Source of the DNA: Sphingomonas sp. G-3-2-10 | GTDB lineage: Bacteria > Pseudomonadota > Alphaproteobacteria > Sphingomonadales > Sphingomonadaceae | NCBI RefSeq assembly: GCF_012927115.1 | Contig: NZ_JABBFY010000001.1 | Coordinates: 2,480,001-2,544,000, forward strand | Direction of reading: 5' to 3' | Length of the DNA: 64,000 nt | Shown: positions 16,734 through 26,153 of the stretch, in pieces | Layout: the number at the start of each line of letters is the position of its first letter | Numbering within the stretch: position 1 is the first letter of the stretch | Notes under the pieces: model-generated | The model's database searches: none | Seen by the model: only the letters and a program-made list of their open reading frames with translations | What the model was told of the DNA's origin: nothing | Program-made: the position numbers and the translations under genes

Positions 16734-17594
16734 ATGGATTCGGATCTTCGCACGCGCGCCGCACAGGGCCACCCCATCCCGCTGAGCCTGCGCGCGCAGT
16801 TCCGCCTGTGGCGCCGCATTCTGATGCTGGCGGGCACGATCCTGATCTTCGTTCCGCTCCACTATCTCTGGCGGCTGTTCCGCCTGCCCTCGCCCTGGCC
16901 GCGCATGTTCCTCGGCACCGCCGGCCGCATCGCCGGGGCGCGGGTGAAGAAGATCGGCGTGCCGCTCAAACGCGACGTCTTCTACATCTCGAACCATCTC
17001 AGCTGGCTCGACATCCTCGCGCTCGGCGGGGCGAGCGGCACCGCGTTCGTCGCCAAGGCCGAACTGGCCACCGCGCCGCTGGTCGGCTGGCTCGCGGGCC
17101 TGAACCGCACCGTCTATGTAAAGCGCGAGAACCGTCTGGGCGTCGCCGATCAGATCAACCAGCTCCGCGACGCGCTGGAGGAGAACTGGGCGGTCACCGT
17201 CTTCCCCGAAGGCACCACTACCGACGGCCAGTCGCTCCTGCCCTTCAAGACGCCGATGCTCCGCGTCCTCGAACCGCCCCCGCCCGGCGTGATGGTCCAG
17301 CCAGTGATGCTCGATTACGGCGCGGTCGCCGAGGAGCTTGGCTGGATCGGCGAGGAAAGCGGCGTCAACAACGCCAAGCGCATCCTCAGCCGCAAAGGCA
17401 GCTTCCAGCTCCGCGTCTCGTTCCTCGAACCGTTCCACCCCCGCGACTATCCCGGCCGTAAGGCGATCGCCGCCGAAAGCCGCAAGCGGATCGAGACCGC
17501 CCTGCTCGCTGCGCTGGGCAAGCCGCTGCGTCCCTTCGCCTATGCGGTGGACGCGGTCCGCTACGAGAAACCCCCGGAGGAACCCGGGGCTTAA
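16734..17594 (+). CDS. plsC: 1-acyl-sn-glycerol-3-phosphate acyltransferase
   Basis: The 286-residue membrane-associated enzyme adds the second acyl chain to lysophosphatidic acid in phospholipid synthesis. The catalytic HX4D box is NHLSWLD, and the acceptor-binding box is [10 protein letters not shown]; both are in the usual spacing of the PlsC family, after an N-terminal hydrophobic segment ([18 protein letters not shown]). I start it at the ATG 16734, since upstream codons in the open frame overlap the divergent gene's promoter. miaB follows after 32 bases on the same strand. An ornithine-lipid acyltransferase (OlsA) role is an alternative. Confidence 0.87.
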   Translation: MDSDLRTRAAQGHPIPLSLRAQFRLWRRILMLAGTILIFVPLHYLWRLFRLPSPWPRMFLGTAGRIAGARVKKIGVPLKRDVFYISNHLSWLDILALGGASGTAFVAKAELATAPLVGWLAGLNRTVYVKRENRLGVADQINQLRDALEENWAVTVFPEGTTTDGQSLLPFKTPMLRVLEPPPPGVMVQPVMLDYGAVAEELGWIGEESGVNNAKRILSRKGSFQLRVSFLEPFHPRDYPGRKAIAAESRKRIETALLAALGKPLRPFAYAVDAVRYEKPPEEPGA

Positions 17595-17626
17595 TCTCGC
17601 CGCGCTTCGCCGCTATAGGCCCGGCG

Positions 17627-18937
17627 ATGAACGCGCCCAAGAATCCCAAGACCTTCCACATCAAGTCCTACGGCTGCCAGATGAACGTCTATGACGGCGA
17701 GCGCATGGCCGAGCTGCTCGGCGCGCAGGGCATGACCGCCGCAGAAGCAGGCGAAGCCGATCTGGTCGTGCTCAACACCTGCCACATCCGCGAAAAGGCG
17801 ACCGAGAAAGTCTATTCGGAGATCGGCCGCCTGCGGAAGCATGGCGAACCGATGATCGCCGTCGCCGGCTGCGTCGCGCAGGCCGAGGGCGAGGAGATCG
17901 CCCGCCGCGCCAAGGTCGACGTCGTCGTCGGCCCGCAGGCCTATCACAATTTGCCCGAACTGGTGTCGCAGGCCGCCGCGGGCACGCTGGCGCTCGACAC
18001 CGACATGCCGGCCATCGCCAAGTTCGGCGCGCTCCCCTCGCGTCGCAAGGTCGCGCCCTCGGCCTTCCTCACCGTGCAGGAAGGGTGCGACAAATTCTGC
18101 ACCTATTGCGTCGTCCCCTATACCCGCGGCGCGGAAGTCAGCCGACCGTTCGCGGCGATCGTCGACGAAGCGAAATCGCTGGTCGATGCGGGCGCGAAGG
18201 AAATCACCCTGCTCGGCCAGAATGTGAATGCGTGGAACGACGATGCGGGCACCGGCCTGCACGGCCTGATCCTCGCGCTCGACCGGATCGAGGGGCTCAA
18301 GCGCATCCGCTATACCACCAGCCACCCCAACGACATGACGCAGGGGTTGATCGACGCGCATCGCGACATCGAGAAGCTGATGCCCTTCCTCCACCTCCCC
18401 GTGCAGCATGGCAGCGACCGCGTGCTCAAGGCGATGAACCGCAGCCACAGCCGTGATTCCTATCTCCGCATCATCGAACGCGTCCGCGAAGCGCGCCCCG
18501 ACATCGCGCTGTCGGGCGACTTCATCGTCGGCTTCCCCGGCGAAACCGATGCCGAGTTCGAGGAACTGCTGAGCCTCGTCGACGAAACGGCGTACGCTCA
18601 GGCCTACAGCTTCAAATACAGCCCCCGCCCCGGCACACCCGCCGCCGAGATGGACGGCGCGATCCCGGCCGAGCTGATGGACGAACGCCTCCAGCGCCTG
18701 CAGGCCGCACTCAACCGCGATCAGGCCGCGTTCAACGCCGCAACCGCCGGTCGCAGCTGCGAAGTCCTGCTCGAACGCCCCGGCAAGCTGCCCGGCCAGC
18801 TGATCGGCAAGTCGCCCTGGCTGCAATCGGTCCACCTGATGACCGACGCGCAGATCGGCGACATGGTCGAAGTCGACATCGTTCGCGCCGATCCGAACTC
18901 GCTGGCGGGCGTCGAACGGGTGAAGGCAGCCGCGTGA
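17627..18937 (+). CDS. miaB: tRNA-2-methylthio-N6-isopentenyladenosine synthase MiaB
   Basis: The 436-residue radical-SAM methylthiotransferase adds the 2-methylthio group to i6A37 of tRNA. It shows the N-terminal UPF0004 domain with three cluster cysteines (C17 in SYGCQMN, C52 in NTCHIRE, and the Cys of AGCVAQ), the radical-SAM motif CDKFCTYC (C154, C158, C161), and a C-terminal TRAM domain ([15 protein letters not shown]). Length and motifs are those of MiaB rather than RimO or MtaB. The next gene overlaps its stop by 4 bases. Confidence 0.96.
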   Translation: MNAPKNPKTFHIKSYGCQMNVYDGERMAELLGAQGMTAAEAGEADLVVLNTCHIREKATEKVYSEIGRLRKHGEPMIAVAGCVAQAEGEEIARRAKVDVVVGPQAYHNLPELVSQAAAGTLALDTDMPAIAKFGALPSRRKVAPSAFLTVQEGCDKFCTYCVVPYTRGAEVSRPFAAIVDEAKSLVDAGAKEITLLGQNVNAWNDDAGTGLHGLILALDRIEGLKRIRYTTSHPNDMTQGLIDAHRDIEKLMPFLHLPVQHGSDRVLKAMNRSHSRDSYLRIIERVREARPDIALSGDFIVGFPGETDAEFEELLSLVDETAYAQAYSFKYSPRPGTPAAEMDGAIPAELMDERLQRLQAALNRDQAAFNAATAGRSCEVLLERPGKLPGQLIGKSPWLQSVHLMTDAQIGDMVEVDIVRADPNSLAGVERVKAAA

Positions 18938-19269
18938 TCCGCGGGCTGGCCTTCGCCGCCACCCTGCTGGCCGCACCCGCGGCCTTTGCCCAGTCCGAAG
19001 TCAGATGCCCTCCCCGCGCGGATGGCTGGCCCGGTCCGATCGTCCGCGACGAGGATACCGCGCGAGGCATCTTCATCGCCGTTGCCGATCAATTTCAGGG
19101 CGGCGCGGATTATAGCGGCATCCCGGTCGCCGTCGTCGAAAGCCGCGATCATCGCAGCTGGACGGTCTATCACGGCGATCCGGCATCCTCCGGAAAGCTC
19201 GGCGGCGGGATGCATATGGTGATCGATCGCTGCACCGGTGCGATTACTCGCCTCCGCTATCAGCGCTGA
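18934..19269 (+). CDS. Small exported protein resembling YbbC/YhhH NTF2-fold immunity proteins
   Basis: The 111-residue product starts with a signal peptide ending at AFAQ. The mature part has the pattern I..ED.A..I...........G.PV.V.....SWTVYHG....[18 protein letters not shown], which resembles the NTF2-fold immunity family (PF15631, YbbC/YhhH) that is often found with contact-dependent or Rhs toxins. No toxin gene is visible here; instead it is translationally coupled to miaB (ATGA). The assignment is by pattern only, and a different small exported fold is possible. Confidence 0.6.
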   Translation: MIRGLAFAATLLAAPAAFAQSEVRCPPRADGWPGPIVRDEDTARGIFIAVADQFQGGADYSGIPVAVVESRDHRSWTVYHGDPASSGKLGGGMHMVIDRCTGAITRLRYQR

Positions 19270-19312
19270 CGCGAACGGAAACCGTTGCCTTGAGGACACG
19301 CCCGCGCCTTTT

Positions 19313-19330
19313 GCGGCGAACGCCGTTTTT
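19313..19330 (+). terminator. Possible weak terminator after the miaB operon
   Basis: A short stem (CGGC-GAAC-GCCG) is followed directly by TTTTT (19326-19330). The stem is only 4-5 base pairs, so this is a modest candidate. It lies in the 217-base gap before phoH. Confidence 0.4.
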
Positions 19331-19486
19331 CCCGCTGTCCCGAGCGCCCCGACTCTGCCATCCTCCGGCTCACCACATGCAGCACGGAACCAACCCCGCC
19401 CGCTCCCGGTTTCGCCACTCAGGCGAACGGGTGGCGTCGCTGCGAAGTGGCCCGACCGCCCGCCACCTTACCGCCAAAGGAGCCGC

Positions 19487-20488
19487 ATGAGCCGCAAGCC
19501 TGTCCAAGCCGTATCCGGGGATCGCAGCCGGGTTGAGGTCACGTTCGACAAGCCCCAGCTCCTGCCGCGATTGTTCGGAGAGTTCGACAGCAACATTCTG
19601 GCGCTCGAGGAGCGGCTGGGCGTCTATATCCATGCGCGCGGCCAGCGCGTGCAGATCGAGGGATCGGCCGAAGCCGTCGCCCATGCCCGCGAAGTGCTGC
19701 AGGAACTCCACAGCCGGGTGATCCGCGGCGAGGATATCGATGCCGGGCTGATCGACGCGGTGATCGCCATGTCGAGCGAACCGACCTTCTCGGGCATCAT
19801 CCGCGCGGACAATGGCAATGCGCCGCCGCCGATCATGATCCGCACGCGCAAGAAAACGATCGTGCCGCGCTCGGTCGCGCAGACGCAATATATGCGCGCG
19901 CTCGTGTCGAACGACATGATCTTCGCGCTCGGGCCGGCAGGCACCGGCAAGACCTATCTCGCGGTCGCCCAGGCCGTCGCCCAGCTCATCACCGGCAGCG
20001 TCCAGCGCCTGATCCTCTCGCGCCCCGCCGTGGAAGCGGGCGAGAAGCTCGGCTTCCTGCCCGGCGACATGAAGGACAAGGTCGATCCCTATCTCCGCCC
20101 CTTGTACGACGCACTGAACGACTGCCTGCCCGCCGAGCAGGTCGAGCGGCGCATCGCGAGCGGCGAGATCGAGATCGCCCCGATCGCCTTCATGCGGGGC
20201 CGCACGCTCGCCGACGCGTTCGTCATCCTCGACGAAGCGCAGAACACCACGCCGATGCAGATGAAGATGTTCCTCACCCGCTTCGGTCAGAACAGCCGCA
20301 TGGTGATCTGCGGCGATCCCAAGCAGACCGACTTGCCCGGCGGCCCCAAGGCGTCGGGCCTGAACGACGCGGTCGAGCGGCTCGAAGGCGTCGAGGGCAT
20401 CGCCATCTCGCGCTTCAGCTCCGCCGACGTGGTCCGTCACCCGATCGTCGGCCGCATCGTGGAGGCGTACGAGGGTTCGGATGCTTGA
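19487..20488 (+). CDS. phoH: PhoH-family P-loop ATPase (YbeZ)
   Basis: The 333-residue protein has an N-terminal KH-like part (LGVYIHARGQRVQIEGS) and a helicase-like ATPase core with Walker A GPAGTGKT at residues 149-156 and Walker B FVILDEAQNTT. PhoH/YbeZ works with the rRNA endonuclease YbeY in ribosomal RNA maturation and quality control. The ATG at 19487 is preceded by AAAGGAG; the frame is open upstream but those codons do not resemble the family. Its end overlaps ybeY by 8 bases, and the trio phoH-ybeY-corC is conserved across proteobacteria. Confidence 0.94.
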   Translation: MSRKPVQAVSGDRSRVEVTFDKPQLLPRLFGEFDSNILALEERLGVYIHARGQRVQIEGSAEAVAHAREVLQELHSRVIRGEDIDAGLIDAVIAMSSEPTFSGIIRADNGNAPPPIMIRTRKKTIVPRSVAQTQYMRALVSNDMIFALGPAGTGKTYLAVAQAVAQLITGSVQRLILSRPAVEAGEKLGFLPGDMKDKVDPYLRPLYDALNDCLPAEQVERRIASGEIEIAPIAFMRGRTLADAFVILDEAQNTTPMQMKMFLTRFGQNSRMVICGDPKQTDLPGGPKASGLNDAVERLEGVEGIAISRFSSADVVRHPIVGRIVEAYEGSDA

Positions 20489-20990
20489 CGTCGCCGTCCA
20501 GGCCGAAGCCGCCTGGCCCGAAGCCGATTGGGAAGCCCTCGCCACCCGCGCCGCCACCGCGGCGCTGGAGCAGTCGCCCTATGGCGAATGGCTAACCTCG
20601 CCGGCTTGTATCGAAGTCGCGATCCGCATGACCGACGACGAGGAAGTCCACACGCTGAACCTGCAATATCGGCAGAAGGACAAGCCGACCAATGTGCTGT
20701 CCTTCCCGATGATCCAGCCCGATCTGCTCGATACGGTCACGCAGAACAGCGACGATGGCGAAGTCATCCTCGGCGATATCGTCCTCGCCCACGGCGTCTG
20801 CGCGGCCGAAGCCGTGGAACGCGGCATTTCCACCGCCGATCATGCCACGCACCTGATTGTCCACGGCACCCTGCATTTGCTAGGATATGACCACCAAGGG
20901 GATTCCGAAGCCGAGGCAATGGAGGAAATGGAGCGCGCCGCGCTTCGCCATCTCGGCCTTCACGATCCCTACCCAGTACGCGAGGATTGA
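20481..20990 (+). CDS. ybeY: Endoribonuclease YbeY
   Basis: The 169-residue protein has the zinc-binding signature HGTLHLLGYDH with H128, H132 and H138, and the conserved RQKDKPTNVLSFP segment. YbeY is a single-strand endoribonuclease needed for 3'-end maturation of 16S rRNA and for 70S quality control. The gene starts inside the end of phoH (8-base overlap) and ends just before corC, so all three are translated from one message. Confidence 0.96.
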   Translation: MLDVAVQAEAAWPEADWEALATRAATAALEQSPYGEWLTSPACIEVAIRMTDDEEVHTLNLQYRQKDKPTNVLSFPMIQPDLLDTVTQNSDDGEVILGDIVLAHGVCAAEAVERGISTADHATHLIVHGTLHLLGYDHQGDSEAEAMEEMERAALRHLGLHDPYPVRED

Positions 20991-20998
20991 CGACTTCC

Positions 20999-21913
<915 letters not shown>

Positions 21914-21965
21914 CGCGGCGAGGAATTGACTGGCGCGGTTTTCGCGACCGACCTACATTCCCCCG

Positions 21966-23360
21966 ATGCGGAAATATCTGAGACCGATCCTGCTCGCGCT
22001 CGTCGCGCTGTTGCTCATCCTGTTCGTGGCGTGGTGGTGGGTCAGCCGCCCCGACGTCGCCCGGCTGAGCGTCGAGGAAGTCTCCGGGCAGGTGCCGCAT
22101 CTGTCGGAGGTTCGCCCGCAAATCTATCCGACGATGGAGATCCCGCCCGCGGTCGGCTGGGCGAACGGCGCGAAGCCGGTTCCTGCCAAGGGGCTGAAGG
22201 TCCAGGCCTTTGCCGACGGGCTCGATCATCCGCGCTGGCTCTATCGCCTGCCCAATGGCGACGTGCTGGTGGCCGAAAGCAATTCGCCCCCGCGCGACGT
22301 GGGCGGGATCACCGGCATGGTGATGGGTTCGATGATGAAGAAGGCCGGCGCGGGCACGCCTTCGGCCAATCGCATCACCCTGCTGCGCGACACCAACAAT
22401 GACGGCGTGGCCGATCAGAAATCGGTCTTCCTTTCGGGCCTGAACTCGCCCCACGGCATGGTGCTGGTCGGCGACTGGCTCTACGTCGCCAATACCGATG
22501 CGCTGGTTCGCTTCCCTTACAAGACGGGCGACGCGAAGATCACCGCCAAGGCGGAAAAGATCGTCGACCTGCCGGGCGGCGGCAATCACTGGGCGCGCAA
22601 CGTCATCGCGGCCCCGGGGGGCAAGAGCCTCTATGTCGCGATCGGATCGGCGTCGAACATCGCCGAGAATGACGGCCTCGCCAAGGAAGGCGCCGCCTAT
22701 ACCGCGCGCACCAGCGCCGAACAGGTCCGCGCGTCGCACCAGATCGGCCGCGCGATGATCGTGGAAGTCTTCCCGGATACCAAGCGCAGCAACCTGTTCG
22801 CCTGGGGCCTGCGCAATCCGAACGGCATGGCGATCGAGCCGGTCACCCAGACGCTGTGGAGCGTCGTCAACGAACGCGACATGCTCGGATCGGACATGCC
22901 GCCCGACTATCTCGCGAAGATCGACCTAGGCGCCTTCTTCGGCTGGCCGTGGAATTACTGGGGCGGCTATGTCGACAAGCGCGTCAGCCCCGGCCGTCCG
23001 GACCTGCGCGAATATACCAAGCGCCCCGAATATTCGCTCGGGCCGCACACCGCGCCGCTCGGCCTCGCCTTCGCCAATGACGCGAAGCTCGGCGGCGGCT
23101 TTACCAGCGGCGCGTTCGTCGGGCTGCACGGTTCGTGGAACCGCAAGCCGATGTCGGGCTACAAGGTGGTCTTCATCCCCTTCGGCGCCAACGGCCTGCC
23201 GGTACGCGGGGCGAAGCCGGTCGACGTGCTGTCGGGCTTCCTCGACAAGGAGGAAAAGGCGCAGGGCCGCCCGGTCGCGGTGATTACCGATGCTTCGGGC
23301 GCGCTGCTCGTTTCGGACGATGTCGGCAACGTGATCTGGCGGGTCAGCCCGGCGCAATAA
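21966..23360 (+). CDS. Membrane-anchored PQQ-type sugar (sorbosone-like) dehydrogenase
   Basis: The 464-residue protein has one N-terminal membrane helix (ILLALVALLLILFVAWWW) and then a six-bladed propeller of the soluble glucose/sorbosone dehydrogenase type: FADGLDHPRWLYRLPNGDVLVAESN, NSPHGMVLVGDWLYVANTD, WGLRNPNGMAIEPVTQTLWSVVNERD and a final HGSWNRKPMSGYKV segment. Proteins of this group oxidise aldoses or sorbosone in the periplasm with PQQ as cofactor and feed electrons to the respiratory chain. Actual PQQ use is inferred from family; some relatives have no known activity. It is convergent with the next gene, with a stem-loop between them. Confidence 0.83.
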   Translation: MRKYLRPILLALVALLLILFVAWWWVSRPDVARLSVEEVSGQVPHLSEVRPQIYPTMEIPPAVGWANGAKPVPAKGLKVQAFADGLDHPRWLYRLPNGDVLVAESNSPPRDVGGITGMVMGSMMKKAGAGTPSANRITLLRDTNNDGVADQKSVFLSGLNSPHGMVLVGDWLYVANTDALVRFPYKTGDAKITAKAEKIVDLPGGGNHWARNVIAAPGGKSLYVAIGSASNIAENDGLAKEGAAYTARTSAEQVRASHQIGRAMIVEVFPDTKRSNLFAWGLRNPNGMAIEPVTQTLWSVVNERDMLGSDMPPDYLAKIDLGAFFGWPWNYWGGYVDKRVSPGRPDLREYTKRPEYSLGPHTAPLGLAFANDAKLGGGFTSGAFVGLHGSWNRKPMSGYKVVFIPFGANGLPVRGAKPVDVLSGFLDKEEKAQGRPVAVITDASGALLVSDDVGNVIWRVSPAQ

Positions 23361-23373
23361 GGATAAAGGCTCA

Positions 23374-23399
23374 CGGGCGGATCGATAACGGTCCGCCCG
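23374..23399. terminator. Stem-loop between convergent genes
   Basis: CGGGCGGA and its complement TCCGCCCG form an 8-base-pair stem with a 10-base spacer in the 45-base gap between the sugar dehydrogenase and a convergent gene. There is no T run, so bidirectional termination is only likely from position. Confidence 0.45.
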
Positions 23400-23405
23400 G
23401 CGCGC

Positions 23406-23702
23406 TCAGTCCCCGATCGCATATTCGACGCCGCCGTCGGGCGCATAGCCCGCCTTCGTCGCGACGACGCGGCCTTCGTCCATGAAATCGTCGGCCGCCC
23501 GATCGGCCCAGCCGGGCTCCCGCGTCTCGGCGGCGCGCGGCATCGGCCCGGCGGCGGCGCGATAGGACAGGTCCATCCCCGCCACCGTATAATTGGCGAG
23601 CAACGCCCCGCCGCAACTGCCCAGCGCGACGACGCTCGTCCCCAGCGCCAGCAGGGGCCCCGCGCGACGGCTGCGCAACATGCGATGGAGCCAGGGTGCC
23701 AT
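23406..23702 (-). CDS. Hypothetical small membrane or exported protein
   Basis: I recognise no family in this 98-residue product. It has a positively charged N-terminus (HRMLRSRRAG), one hydrophobic helix (LLALGTSVVALGSCGGALLA) and then an acidic, mostly polar tail. The Cys in GSCGG is not in a clean lipobox. It lies 33 bases downstream of the PHA-system-like gene on the same strand, so it may be the last gene of that operon. The frame has the base use of its neighbours, which supports it being real. Confidence 0.6.
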   Translation of the reverse strand: MAPWLHRMLRSRRAGPLLALGTSVVALGSCGGALLANYTVAGMDLSYRAAAGPMPRAAETREPGWADRAADDFMDEGRVVATKAGYAPDGGVEYAIGD

Positions 23703-23735
23703 GCGAGCGAAACGGCTCCGCCCGCCGCCCGTTCC

Positions 23736-24038
23736 CTATTTCAGCAATTTGGGGGCGACCTGCATCAGCTTGTCGCGCACCTTGCCCCCGAACAGGGCCA
23801 GCATCGGCGGCAGATCGACCTCGGCGTGGATCTTGTTGTCGAACACGTCGATCCGGCTGGCGACCGTCTGGCCCATCGCGGTCAGGGTGAAGTGCAGCGT
23901 ATCGCCTTCCCAGCGATGCTGCACCGTGCCGCCGCCCGGCACCATGTCCGCCAGCTTGCCTACGCCGCCGGTCATGCGCGACTTCGCAGTCTCGCGGCCC
24001 AGATTGTGCGGGATATCGACTTTGATCGGTTCGGGCAT
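23736..24038 (-). CDS. Polyhydroxyalkanoic-acid-system family protein (PF09650-like)
   Basis: The 100-residue protein contains VDIPHNLGRETAKSRMTGG near its start and WEGDTLHFTLTAMGQTVASRIDVFDNKIHAEVDLPPMLALFGGKVRDKL, the pattern of the PHA_gran_rgn family, a START-like fold. Despite the name, members occur in many bacteria without a proven role in storage granules. The ATG at 24038 follows TGAGGAA. It is 7 bases downstream of the VOC gene, in one operon with it. Confidence 0.75.
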   Translation of the reverse strand: MPEPIKVDIPHNLGRETAKSRMTGGVGKLADMVPGGGTVQHRWEGDTLHFTLTAMGQTVASRIDVFDNKIHAEVDLPPMLALFGGKVRDKLMQVAPKLLK

Positions 24039-24045
24039 GGATTCC

Positions 24046-24468
24046 TCAGGTGGCAAAAAGCATCGCGTCGTCGGCAAACGCCTTGAACTCCAGCGCGTTG
24101 CCACTGGGATCGCGAAAGAACATCGTCGCCTGCTCGCCGGGCTGTCCCTTGAAGCGGACATAGGGCGCGATTCCGAACGGAATGCCGGCAGCCTCGACCC
24201 GCGCGGCCAGCGCTTCCCAGTCGGACATGGTCAGCACCACGCCGAAATGCGGCACCGGCACGTCATGCCCGTCGACCGCATTCTCGACCGCGACGGCCTT
24301 CGCCGCAGGATCGAGATGCGCGACGATCTGATGGCCGACCAGGTCGAAATCGATCCAGTGATCCGAAGACCGCCCTTCGGGACAGCCCATCACTCCGCCA
24401 TAGAAATACCGCGCGGCATCCAGGTCGTGGACCGGAAAGGCGAGGTGGAAAGGCCGGATCGAAGTCAT
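24046..24468 (-). CDS. VOC-family (glyoxalase-like) metalloprotein
   Basis: The 140-residue protein has two beta-alpha-beta-beta-beta repeats: [22 protein letters not shown] at the start and [28 protein letters not shown], ending with [15 protein letters not shown]. Metal ligands of the vicinal-oxygen-chelate fold are visible (His near residue 8, His in PHFG, Glu in ALEFK). The family includes extradiol-type dioxygenases, glyoxalases and resistance proteins; the activity here is not determined. It begins the three-gene minus-strand operon that ends at 23406. Confidence 0.82.
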   Translation of the reverse strand: MTSIRPFHLAFPVHDLDAARYFYGGVMGCPEGRSSDHWIDFDLVGHQIVAHLDPAAKAVAVENAVDGHDVPVPHFGVVLTMSDWEALAARVEAAGIPFGIAPYVRFKGQPGEQATMFFRDPSGNALEFKAFADDAMLFAT

Positions 24469-24486
24469 CGAGGCTCCCTACACAAT

Positions 24487-24505
24487 CTTCCCCCAAAGGG
24501 GGAGG
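24487..24505. repeat. Stem-loop just upstream of lnt
   Basis: An 8-base-pair stem with loop AAA (CTTCCCCC / GGGGGAGG, one G-U pair) lies between the divergent VOC gene and lnt. Its 3' arm contains GGAGG, but this is about 20 bases from the lnt start, too far for normal use. It resembles the C-rich arms of the palindromic element at 42.5 kb. Confidence 0.5.
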
Positions 24506-24525
24506 ATAAGCTAAGCCCGCCGCCG

Positions 24526-26076
24526 ATGCAGTCCCGCCCCTTGCTCGCCGCCCTGCTTGCCGGGCTGATTTCGGCCACCGGCTTCGCCCCGCTCGACTGG
24601 TGGCCGCTGCTGCTGGCCGGCCTCGCGGTGCTGCTCCATCTCGTCCATTCGGCGCCGACGCTGAAGTCGGCGCTGCTGCGCGGATGGCTGTTCGGGCTCG
24701 GCCACTTCACCGTCGGCAGCAACTGGATCCAGCACGCCTTCGACTATCAGGACCAGATGCCGGCCTTTCTCGGCTATTTCGCGGTGGTCCTGCTGGCCTG
24801 CTATCTCGCTATCTACCCGGCGGTCGCGATGGGCCTCGCCTGGCGCTTCGCCCATGAATTCAAATCCCGCGCCGTATCGCGAGGAGCGGACGCCAGCTAT
24901 ATCCTCGCCGCCGCCGCAGCATGGATCGTCACCGAATGGCTGCGCAGCGTGATGTTCACCGGCTATCCGTGGAACCCGCTCGGCGTCGCATGGCTGCCCA
25001 CCCCGGTCGCCCAGTCTGGCGCCTGGCTCGGCACCTACGCGCTGTCGGGCGTGATGATCCTCGCCAGCGGCGCGATCCTGCTCGCCTTCCGCCGCGACTG
25101 GCGCGGCGCCGGAGCCTTTGCCGCGACGCTCGCCCTGCTCTCGCTCGCCGCGATCGGTTCCGGCGGATCGCAGCCGGAAGCCGGCGCCCGCCATGTCCGC
25201 GTGGTCCAGCCCAATATCGGCCAGGATGCGCTCCACTGGCCCGACTATAACGAGCGCGTCCTCGCCAAGCAGATCGAATGGAGCGGCCGCGCGGGATCGA
25301 TCCCCCGGCTGATCGTCTGGCCCGAAGGCATGGTCAACGATCTGGTCGAGGACGACTATCCCGATCCGCGCTTCTACCGCGTCGATCCCCGGCTGATCCG
25401 CGCGCGCATCGCTGCGTCGCTCGGCCCGAAGGACATGATACTGATCGGCGGCAACGCCCTGTTCTTCGACGACAACGGCAAGCTGGCCGGCGCAGGCAAT
25501 TCGATCTGGGCGGTCGATCCCGACGGGATGCTCGGCGAACGCTACGACAAGGCGCATCTCGTGCCCTTCGGCGAGTATCTGCCGCTGCGCTTCCTGCTCC
25601 AGCCGCTCGGCCTGTCGCGCTTCGTGATGGGCGATATCGACTTCATCCCCGGCCCCGGCCCTCGCACCATCGCGGTGCCCGGCTTCGGCAAGGTCGGGAT
25701 GCAGATCTGCTACGAGATCATCTTCTCGGGCCACACGGTCGATCGCGCCAACCGCCCCGATTTCCTGTTCGCTCCCTCCAACGACGCATGGTTCGGCAGC
25801 TGGGGCCCGCCCCAGCATCTGGCTCAGGCGCGGATGCGCGCGATCGAGGAGGGCCTGCCGATCCTGCGCTCCACGCCCACCGGCATCTCGGCGATCATCG
25901 ATGCGCGCGGCGGCCTGGCCGGTACCGTGCCGCACAATCAGGAAGGCGCCGCCGAGACGCCCCTGCCCGCCCCGCTTCCGCCCACGCTGTTCAGCCGAGC
26001 GGGCAACTGGATCGCGTTCCTTGCGGCCGGGCTGTTGCTGCTGTTTGCGATTGCTATCCGCCGCGTCTCTCGCTAG
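24526..26076 (+). CDS. lnt: Apolipoprotein N-acyltransferase
   Basis: The 516-residue inner-membrane enzyme transfers the third acyl chain onto the N-terminal Cys of lipoproteins. It has an N-terminal set of membrane helices and a periplasmic nitrilase-like domain with the catalytic triad E267 (VWPEGM), K342 (YDKAHLVPFGEYLPLR) and C395 (GMQICYEI), then one last helix (AGNWIAFLAAGLLLLFAIAI). The start ATG 24526 begins the family-like MQSRPLLAALLAGLISATGFAP. It is followed by metK after 77 bases, the usual alphaproteobacterial neighbour. Confidence 0.95.
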   Translation: MQSRPLLAALLAGLISATGFAPLDWWPLLLAGLAVLLHLVHSAPTLKSALLRGWLFGLGHFTVGSNWIQHAFDYQDQMPAFLGYFAVVLLACYLAIYPAVAMGLAWRFAHEFKSRAVSRGADASYILAAAAAWIVTEWLRSVMFTGYPWNPLGVAWLPTPVAQSGAWLGTYALSGVMILASGAILLAFRRDWRGAGAFAATLALLSLAAIGSGGSQPEAGARHVRVVQPNIGQDALHWPDYNERVLAKQIEWSGRAGSIPRLIVWPEGMVNDLVEDDYPDPRFYRVDPRLIRARIAASLGPKDMILIGGNALFFDDNGKLAGAGNSIWAVDPDGMLGERYDKAHLVPFGEYLPLRFLLQPLGLSRFVMGDIDFIPGPGPRTIAVPGFGKVGMQICYEIIFSGHTVDRANRPDFLFAPSNDAWFGSWGPPQHLAQARMRAIEEGLPILRSTPTGISAIIDARGGLAGTVPHNQEGAAETPLPAPLPPTLFSRAGNWIAFLAAGLLLLFAIAIRRVSR

Positions 26077-26086
26077 TGCAGCATTG

Positions 26087-26153
26087 ATATAAGGAAAGCT
26101 TTATATGGGCATGGCAACGGCCCGGCTTTCCTCCCCACGTCAGAGGAATTTCC
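26087..26153 (+). promoter_or_regulatory. metK leader with mutually exclusive hairpins covering the ribosome-binding site
   Basis: Three pairings compete. Hairpin A (26087-26106) pairs ATATAAGG with CTTTATAT. Pairing B matches AGGAAAGC (26092-26099) with GCTTTCCT (26125-26132), eight perfect pairs. Hairpin C pairs TTCCTC (26128-26133) with GAGGAA (26143-26148), and GAGGAA is the metK ribosome-binding site, 5 bases before the ATG. A and C are compatible and would block translation; B breaks both and would free the site. This is the form of a translational switch. It did not match by eye any SAM riboswitch class I know. Confidence 0.5.

Noticed and set aside
26087..26153. A known SAM-II or SAM/SAH riboswitch upstream of metK
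   Set aside because: The conserved core sequences of those classes as I know them are not visible; only a generic switchable fold is supported.
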